From Silene conica (lineage: Eukaryota; Streptophyta; Magnoliopsida; Caryophyllales; Caryophyllaceae), in NCBI GenBank assembly GCA_029255685.2, contig CM055313.2:25893079-25957078 (forward strand): a stretch of 64,000 bases of DNA, given 5' to 3'. Shown in pieces: positions 57,498 to 64,000 of the stretch. A program made the translations under genes and the position numbers. A model generated the notes under the pieces. The model did not search any database, was not told the DNA's origin, and saw nothing but the letters and a program-made list of their open reading frames with translations. Within the stretch, counting starts at the first letter, position 1. The number at the start of each line of letters is the position of its first letter.

Positions 57498-60470
57498 TTT
57501 TTTTTTATTATAAACCGGGAACTTTTATTAAAAATAAAGGAAAAATTACATGAAATTTGTGGGCACCCTCGAAACTAGCTGGGCGCCCACTCCCTTAGCA
57601 ATAGCAAAACTAAGGCGAGAAAAAAATAAAAGCAGCGTTCCGCGATCCGGCTTCCTGGGACACAGAAAACTTCTGAATCCGCTTGAGCAAGGAAACAGCA
57701 TCTTCCCCTAATTCCCCCAAAGAAGAGAATGAGAAAGGCAAGAAGCCATAACCATGTCCCGCGCACAAGTCCCTGTACTTGGCGCACTTCCTCCTAGCAG
57801 CATCAACCACCACTCCTCCTGGCACAAAATCAGCCATGCCCGACTGAGTCAAAGGAGAAGACCCAACCAAATCTACACAAACATCGTGCCCCCTGTCCCA
57901 AGATTAGAGCAGCAAATCAGCAGGCCGCAAAGATCCCCCCGCACCATCGAGCAACCCAATATCCACCTCCCGACCAGTAGAGATCCCTGACCGGTAGCAA
58001 ATATCCAAAAGAGTGTCACGAACAAGGTTATGCCGATGTTTGACACCAACAACACTAACGCAAGAGACTGCATGATCCCCGAAGATATCGCCATCAAAAA
58101 CCCGGGAGCAAGCCGAACAAGGCAAGGACATCGGAAACAGCAGAACACCCAAACGATAGCTGAGCACGCACCGGTACGTCCTACTGTTCATAGTTTGTCC
58201 CAAACCGGAAATAGGAACCACACGCAACTAATTAGATGAGTGACCTCCAAGCTGGGACTTCCAAAGCGCAACCTGAGGAGGGGTCAACGAGAAAACCGAC
58301 TCCGCTGAAGCAACAACCGTTGTGAAATAAACATCTGCCAATTTCTTCATAAGTTTGGTGGCAGCGATCTTAGAAGGGTTGCGCAGAAAATCAGATCCCG
58401 TAACTGCAGCAAAAGCACCCAAAGCTGACTGAAAAGAACGGCCGGGATCAGGGACACCCGAAACCCGAAGAAACCGATTTTGCAGATCCATAGACTGCAA
58501 CCGAGAAGCCAGGAAAGCATAGTGCAGGATGTCACCGGCAGCGTACACACCAAGCCCACCAAATGAAAAGGGTAGGGTGGCGAGCCGCCATTGCCAGTCA
58601 CCAAAACCTGGTCCAGAAGCGGTGACGATACGCTCTAGATGAGAACGCAAAGCCGCATCAAACATAAGCGCAGCGGACCCGAACGCATCAGGGGAACAAG
58701 TACGCAAAGCGAAATAAAGCTTCGAGATACCGGTACAGGCCCGGAGCAAAAGAAGCTCACACTGTGGATCATCAACCAAAGAGACAGAGTCCATGAACCC
58801 AATAGTCTGAGCCACTCTCCCCATCACAACCTCACTGCGAAAATCTGGACACACACTCACAAGGCCACCAAGGACCTGGACACGCCGCACAGGACGAGCA
58901 ATACCAGAAGGAAAAACACCCAAATCCCGGCTGCGTGGGTCTTCAGAAGGCCAAAAAACCTCGGTCTTGCCAATATTAAGGTGGAGACCCGATCGCGGCT
59001 CATCCTCCATAATCATCTCCAAAAGCTTCCCCACAACTACGGTATCCCCGACAATAGTGCCATCATCCAAATACCAAGCCTGCAAACTCAAGTCGAAAGA
59101 GTCACGGATCTTACAAGCCAAAGGATGTAGAACCAGCGAAAAGAGCAAAGGGCCCAAAGGATCACCCTGCTGGACACCCTGACAAGACCACAAGCTATGC
59201 TCCCCATAATATAAACGAGCAGGCCGGGAATAACAGAACTCCACCCAACAAGAAAGAGCGGGACACTGACTACGCACCTCACGCAACATGACCTCCCTAT
59301 CAACCATGTTAAAAGCGTTCTGGAAATCAACCAACAGCATAGAAAGACCCACCTCATCACCCCGACTCTCAACCAACCGATTCGAGGCATGCAGGATAGC
59401 CTCGCCCCCACCAGAAACACCAACCCCAAACTGGAGTCCATCAAAATAACCACTCAAAGATGGACCAATCAAAAAAGCACCCACCTTGGATACAAGGCGC
59501 CTCCAAATCGTACCTACGGTAATAGGCCGGATACCACCACCCGGCTTAACAAGCGGGGTCAGCGGCGCACTGGCGATGTACTCACTAAGAACCAACGGAC
59601 ACCGGCCGTCAAGGAAGAGATTAACCACACCAGTGATAGAAGCCAACAACTCATCGGAAACGGCAGCAGCAGCACCACTCGGACAATACAGAAGATGCTG
59701 AGCACGAAGACCATCCCTCCCACAAGAAGTACCACGCGGAAACCCCTGAATCATACCCAGGACACCCGAGACAGACGCAACAAGAGGAGGATGACCCGCA
59801 GGTCGAGAAGGCAAAATAGGCGAAGGGACAATGGGGTGCTTATCCGCCAAAGCCGCAAGAGTAGCCGTATTGTAAGGGGCAACTCCAGAAGATGATAGCA
59901 CTCGAACAGCAGCAGTGTAATGACCATCACAAATCTTCCGCCTACACTGCTTAACATTAGCCTCACCCAGGTCAAGCTCCTCATCAAAACGAAAAGAAGG
60001 AGGAGAAGCAGCTAAGGTATCCCGAAGAACCTGCAACATGCCACCAGGCACACCCCAAGAACAAATGGCACGAGAAATGCTCTCCTCCTGCCGCTGACGC
60101 CGGATAGCAGCACGACACTCACGACTACTCCGCGGTGAGAAAGTCTTGAGAATACTAAGTGGTAAAACAAGCAAGGCAACCCAGGATGAGAGGTCCGAAG
60201 GAGAACGAATCACAGCATCAAGGGCCCCTTTAAGAACCCGCGAGAACCCCAGACGACAACGAGGTGGGATAGATTTCACGGTTCGCAAACCCTTAGACAA
60301 CAACCGATCAAGAGAAGTAACTGAGAACCCACCTCCAACCACATGATCAGCAACATCAGAATCCAATGGCGGATCGGGATCAGACGGCCTAGGAAAATCA
60401 TAAAGAATGAAAGAGACAACTCCATCACCCGAATCTGGTGCCTCAATAACAGACTCATCCCCATGCAGAC
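57498..60470 (-). mobile_element. Non-LTR-type reverse transcriptase element, 5' truncated
   Basis: The inserted sequence reads on the minus strand and ends at its 3' side in nine A residues after TTTATAAT (57498 onward). It is flanked by AACG-(TTA)n-TTGTTA copies (57461-57497 and 60471-60503), a duplication of about 33-37 bp in which the microsatellite length differs. A poly(A) end, a long target duplication and a truncated 5' end fit target-primed insertion. The start of the open frame inside the flanking ATT repeat confirms the truncation. Confidence 0.82.
57546..60470 (-). pseudogene. Reverse transcriptase with C-terminal zinc finger, nearly intact
   Basis: The minus-strand frame is open for about 745 residues, and two in-frame stops (58228-58230 and 57904-57906) and one frameshift near 57610 separate it from its natural end at 57546. 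RT motifs are GTSCGRDGLRAQHLL, PLVKPGGGIRPI, MLLVDFQNAFN, GVQQGDPLGPLLFSL and WYLDDG (catalytic Asp pair). The C-terminus has a Cys/His finger, CSAC-x10-GDHAVSC-x7-KHRHN, then RPADLL and a final GAQLVSRVPTNF. No endonuclease is present in the retained part. I know relatives of this protein from other plant genomes, but cannot place it in a named LINE clade. The plus-strand frames over this region are its shadows. Confidence 0.82.
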
Positions 60471-61410
60471 AACGTATTATTATTATTATTATTATTATTG
60501 TTAACATATATTGTGCTAGTGTAATGGTTTGAGTCGGGAAAAATTATTTATTTGGAGAGTTTCCTTTTTAAGAAAATTTCTTTTTCGGGAAAGTTCCCAT
60601 TTTGGAAAACTTTCCGCTTTTAGAAGGTTGCTATTTATGGTAAGTGTAAGTTGAGATATGAGGGTTTGGGAAGAATTTTAATTCGTTATGTAATATATGT
60701 TTAGGTGACAGTTTCCGCGTAGAACACTTCTAGTAGCAGTTGTTCGGTTGACGTTGTCTTTCTGCAGTTTCGAGGTAGGGGATATATCGGTGGTTTGTGT
60801 TATGACATGAAGTGTGTGTGTGTGTGATACTTATTACAAGATTGTTATAATTGATATTGAATGTTGTTGTGGAATATTTGATTATTATTAATTGTTGTGG
60901 AGAAGGGGACTTGTGATACGAGACTTGTGATACGGGACTTGTGATATGGTCATGGAAGGAGTCGTGTGATGGAGGTGAAGTGGATGACTTAATGATGTGG
61001 AGATGGAAGGAAGTTGTAATATGTCTATTTCATGTCTTAACTATATTACCTACTCAACCTCGTGTTGACCATGTGTGTTTTGTATGTGTCTGTGATGATC
61101 CAATTTATTAGGGAGCAAAATGATAGGTTTTAGTCTCATGGGAGCTGGAAGGGAGGAGAGGCTAAGGACCAGACCTGACTAGTGCTAGATCGCTCTATTT
61201 AGTCTTTCCGCTTTTTCTAGACTTTTCTTATCCTTTTTGCAAGACAGTTGTAACAGACTTTTGAGATACTTTGCTTTGACCCTTAAACTACTTAATAAAG
61301 TATTGGTTTCTTTCCTTTGTTTTCTACTACCTCGGTGTTTCCAAGATGGTAACACAATTGGTTATTTGGGGAGTCCTAGTCCAGGTCTCTAAATAAATGG
61401 GGGTGTTACA

Positions 61411-61564
61411 AAAATAATTAAATTCGATAATATATGTATAAAAAGATAAACAAATGTACGTGACTGAACAAAAAGGGTGTTTACATGCATTGTTAGGATC
61501 ATTGACTCCTACACAAAAGTGCATGATACAGTATAGACATTACAGTACAGAAAGAGTATTTACA
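61411..61564 (-). other. Remaining 5' part of the germin-like pseudogene intron
   Basis: The intron runs from the donor at 61563 to the chromovirus and resumes at 47520-47487. A second, duplicated exon-like piece (FCVGVNDPNNA, about 61470-61515) lies within it, so exon 1 was partly duplicated in tandem before or after the insertion. Confidence 0.7.
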
Positions 61565-61630
61565 TGCAACGTTAGGATCATCGACTCCAACACAAAAGTC
61601 TTGAAGTGGGGTTTGATCACTAGCATGTGT
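61565..61630 (-). pseudogene. Germin-like pseudogene, end of exon 1
   Basis: The minus strand encodes [19 protein letters not shown] and ends GTTGCAT|GTAAAT, a donor at the same codon as in the intact gene at 42955. Joining it to the exon at 47486 gives VALFVIG, matching DGLFVNG of the intact gene. The signal-peptide part is missing, because a MITE-like sequence begins at about 61635. Confidence 0.85.
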
Positions 61631-61634
61631 CACG

Positions 61635-62149
61635 CATGGGCGAATCCAATGGGGGTCTCGGTGGGGCAGGTGCCCCCCATGAAAGTTCCGAAATAATTTT
61701 TTATAAGTATCCATATCATAATAGCTAGTAAATTATTTTGGCATAGTTGGTAGGAGAGTATTGTTTTATCCAAGAGGTATAAGGTTCAAATCATAGTAAC
61801 ATATAAGTATTTGAGATTTGAGATTTGAACTCATGACCTTCAAATAACTTACCAAATTCTAAGTCACTAAACCACTTTCACTTATTGTTAATTCTAGTAC
61901 TAAAATGTATTATATTCTACGAATTAGATATTATTTTTACATATACTCATAATTTAAATTCTTTTAGAAAAAAAAGTTGAAAAAAATATGTTTATACTCT
62001 ATAACCAATATGTTTTTATTCTTTTACTAATATCATGACTAACTTAGGAAAAAAAACTCCAAAATATAAAAATATTGTCTTAGATGTGCTTAGATAACAC
62101 GTCAAAAAAATTTGTACCCCCTAAAACAAATTTTTTGGGTCCGCCACTG
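61635..62149. mobile_element. MITE-like element with CAGTGGCGGA-type ends
   Basis: The right end reads GGGTCCGCCACTG and the left end CATGGGCGAATCC. The inverted repeats match at nine of 13 positions. It breaks exon 1 of the germin-like pseudogene in the signal peptide. A convincing target duplication is not seen. A second copy of the end (CAGTGGCGAACCTAGG) starts at 62252. Confidence 0.5.
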
Positions 62150-63476
62150 GTGTGCGAGAAGTTTGGAGTTTAGTTTTAGGAGTATTAATTTAGTGCCCCC
62201 TAAAACAAAATTTGTGCCCCCTAAAACAAAAATATAAAAATATTGTCTTAGCAGTGGCGAACCTAGGAATTTAGTGTTAGGAGTATTAATTTTTTTTGGC
62301 CGCTTTATTTACGCACGTCTAAGGCAACATTTTTATTTTTGAAGTTTTTTTTTGAAATTAGTTATTATATACCTAAAAGAATAAAAAAAATAATTGGTTG
62401 TATTGATATTTTTTTCAAAATGTAATGTTTTCTCTAAAACACTTTAAATTCCGTATTGTTTTTTTATAATATAACACACTTTAGTACTCGATTTCATAAC
62501 GAGTTGAATTGAATTAATTGGAGTAGAGTTTAATTGAACTAAATTGAGTTGAAGTGAAATTGGTTTAATTAAAAGTTAATTTTGTGAAGAGATTAACTGA
62601 ACATAATTGATTGAACGTAACTAAAATTAATGGAATACAGTCAAGCAAAATTAAAAGAAACTGAAAGAAAAAACGGAGCCTTAAGTAATTCAATGATTTA
62701 GAATTTCGTAAGTCATCTAAAGATTAGGCTGAGCAAAAAATCTGATACAACTAATAACATGTCCGTATATGGAAAGCGATGGGGGGCATGATTAAATGCA
62801 ATTGGTCTCTTTTAATACGAATATATCTATTTTAAGAGTAAAGCGTGTTAATTATTTCGCTAATTCTTGGGATTTTTTTTATAATCCTTCGTATTTTTTC
62901 CGTTTTAACCAAGTTAAGAGCGAATATCTCCTCTACTTTCAATTTTTCGACTGCGAGCACTAGATGTAAATCAACTTTAGTTAAAATTAAACTTTTTGCT
63001 AGCAACTTTAGCGTCTTTTGTCAAATCATGTAAACAGATCTGGGTCAAAACTCGGTAAAATTAACCCAACCAAACACATAAATACAAGACCTAAATTAAC
63101 ACAAATCTGAATTGAACCGATTCAATATAACCCAACCGACGTATTGTTGTAAAGTGATAAAACTACTTTAAGTTTTTACAAACATATAGGACATTTGATG
63201 ATAATGCACGTTTTATAATACACGGTGGATGACTCCCTGCACTCAACTCCACATTATACATTTGTTTTTTTACATTTACAACGCATGTTTAAAATGATAA
63301 AGACGAACCAAATAAAAACCCACGTGAATATACTTTATCCTACGTAGTTATGTATTAAAAAAAATTGAAACTAGAGGTTCAACTGTAAATAAAGTACAAA
63401 ATAAAAATATCTAATGTGCATTGGAATAAAGAGACTTCCTTAGACCCTAGTACTTTTGTCCTCGATTCACTCCATC
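62150..63476. other. AT-rich intergenic sequence
   Basis: It holds duplicated pieces of the MITE-like ends (CCCCCTAAAACAAA at 62107, 62200 and 62217, with CAGTGGCG at 62252). No gene is seen. Confidence 0.55.
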
Positions 63477-64000
63477 TAGCGGTGTTAACGAGCCGAGCCG
63501 AGCCCGAGTTTGACCTTGCTCGGCTTGTGCTCGATTACAAAAATTCGAACTCGAGCTAGAGCCGATCTTACCCGAACTTGAAGAAAATGCGCTAGTTACA
63601 AAGCTTGCGAGCTTTAACACGAGCTTGAGCCAAAATCGAGCCAAATCGCGCCTATATGAAATTGTTTATTTTTTTATTTTTTTATTTCTTTTGTTCCGAT
63701 ATTTTCAATAACAAGGTTCGAAGATCCTGTAAAAATATTTAGCAAATCAACAAGATATTTGATATATATGCTACAAAAAGATAATAATAACAAAATATTT
63801 TTATAAAATATGATTAATATCTTATGTAATCCCAAATGTCGAGCCACTTACGAGCTTTTCGAGTCGAGCCAGCCTTTGCTCGGCTTGATTCGTTAAGCTC
63901 TCGAGCCGAGCCCGGGCTCAAGTCGAGCTCACACGAGCCGAACTTTGACTGAGCCGATCTCGAGTTACTCGTCAGCTGTCTCGTCTCATTAACAGGCCTA
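63477..64000. mobile_element. hAT-like MITE rich in GAGCCGAGC
   Basis: The left end TAGCGGTGTTAACGAG and the reverse complement of the right end, TAGGCCTGTTAATGAG, are imperfect inverted repeats. Clusters of GAGCCGAGC on the left and CGAGCCGAGCCC on the right make long arms. This layout is a well-known plant MITE. The right flank lies outside the window, so the 8-bp target duplication cannot be tested. Confidence 0.7.

Larger units (their letters stand above)
47521..61410 (+). mobile_element. Tekay-type chromovirus, decayed, in the intron of the germin-like pseudogene
   Basis: Termini are TGTAATAAC...GTGTTACA and the target duplication is AAAAT (47516-47520 and 61411-61415). The order is LTR, degraded initiator-Met PBS, gag, pol with chromodomain-like end, polypurine tract, LTR. 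All genes carry stops or frameshifts. A Copia solo LTR (52604-54127) interrupts pol and a non-LTR element (57498-60470) interrupts the 3' LTR. Without these the element is about 9.4 kb. LTR differences are much more numerous than in the Athila and Tat copies, so this insertion is older. Confidence 0.92.
56391..61410 (+). repeat. Chromovirus 3' LTR, split by a non-LTR element
   Basis: The LTR spans 56391-57497 and 60504-61410, about 2014 bp in total, matching the 5' LTR length. The break falls in an ATT microsatellite of the LTR. Confidence 0.9.

Noticed and set aside
58639..60346. Plus-strand frames of up to 168 codons
   Set aside because: They are antisense shadows of the minus-strand reverse transcriptase, which has the conserved motifs.

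Overview
The window is repeat-rich DNA from a plant nuclear genome. Most of it is LTR retrotransposons of plant lineages (Athila, Tat, Tekay-like chromovirus, Copia). The rest is Mutator-like DNA transposons, MITEs, a SINE, and one intact host gene, a two-exon germin-like protein. A eudicot is most likely; nothing here identifies the species. No tRNA, rRNA, operon or CRISPR array is seen.

Region 1 (1-38300) is a Mutator-like element (MULE) that other elements have split. At its left, a FAR1/MURA-type transposase pseudogene (3350-4504, +) is cut by the LTR of a reversed Copia-like element that runs off the window (1-3243). At its right, a decayed multi-exon gene on the minus strand (33051-38300) resembles the Ulp1-type accessory genes that MULEs carry. 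Between the two lies an Athila element (5432-32989, target duplication GTACC). Its 5' LTR is itself split by a 14.6 kb Tat-lineage element (6081-20694, target duplication CTAAT). Removing both insertions restores the MULE.

The Tat element is the best preserved. It has 671-bp LTRs differing at only three positions, one uninterrupted 2520-codon gag-pro-pol with two RNase H-like domains, and a spliced antisense gene for a plant-mobile-domain (PMD) protein. It also holds what looks like a captured 5' piece of a ribosomal protein L7 gene, and a tandem array before the 3' LTR. The Athila element has gag and pol in different frames, an Athila ORF1-like gene, three covarying RNA-hairpin units and clusters of a GC-rich palindrome.

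Region 2 (38301-42876) holds mudrA N-terminal and PMD fragments from another decayed MULE, plus short hairpins and diverged repeats.

Region 3 (42877-62149) is a germin-like locus. An intact plus-strand gene (42955-44147) is followed by a SINE and a Tourist-like MITE, then a minus-strand germin-like pseudogene. Its second exon is at 46940-47486 and its first exon at about 61565-61630. The 14 kb between them is a decayed Tekay-type element (47521-61410, target duplication AAAAT) sitting in the intron. That element carries a Copia solo LTR inside pol and a non-LTR-type reverse transcriptase element inside its 3' LTR.

Region 4 (62150-64000) is AT-rich DNA ending in a hAT-like MITE.
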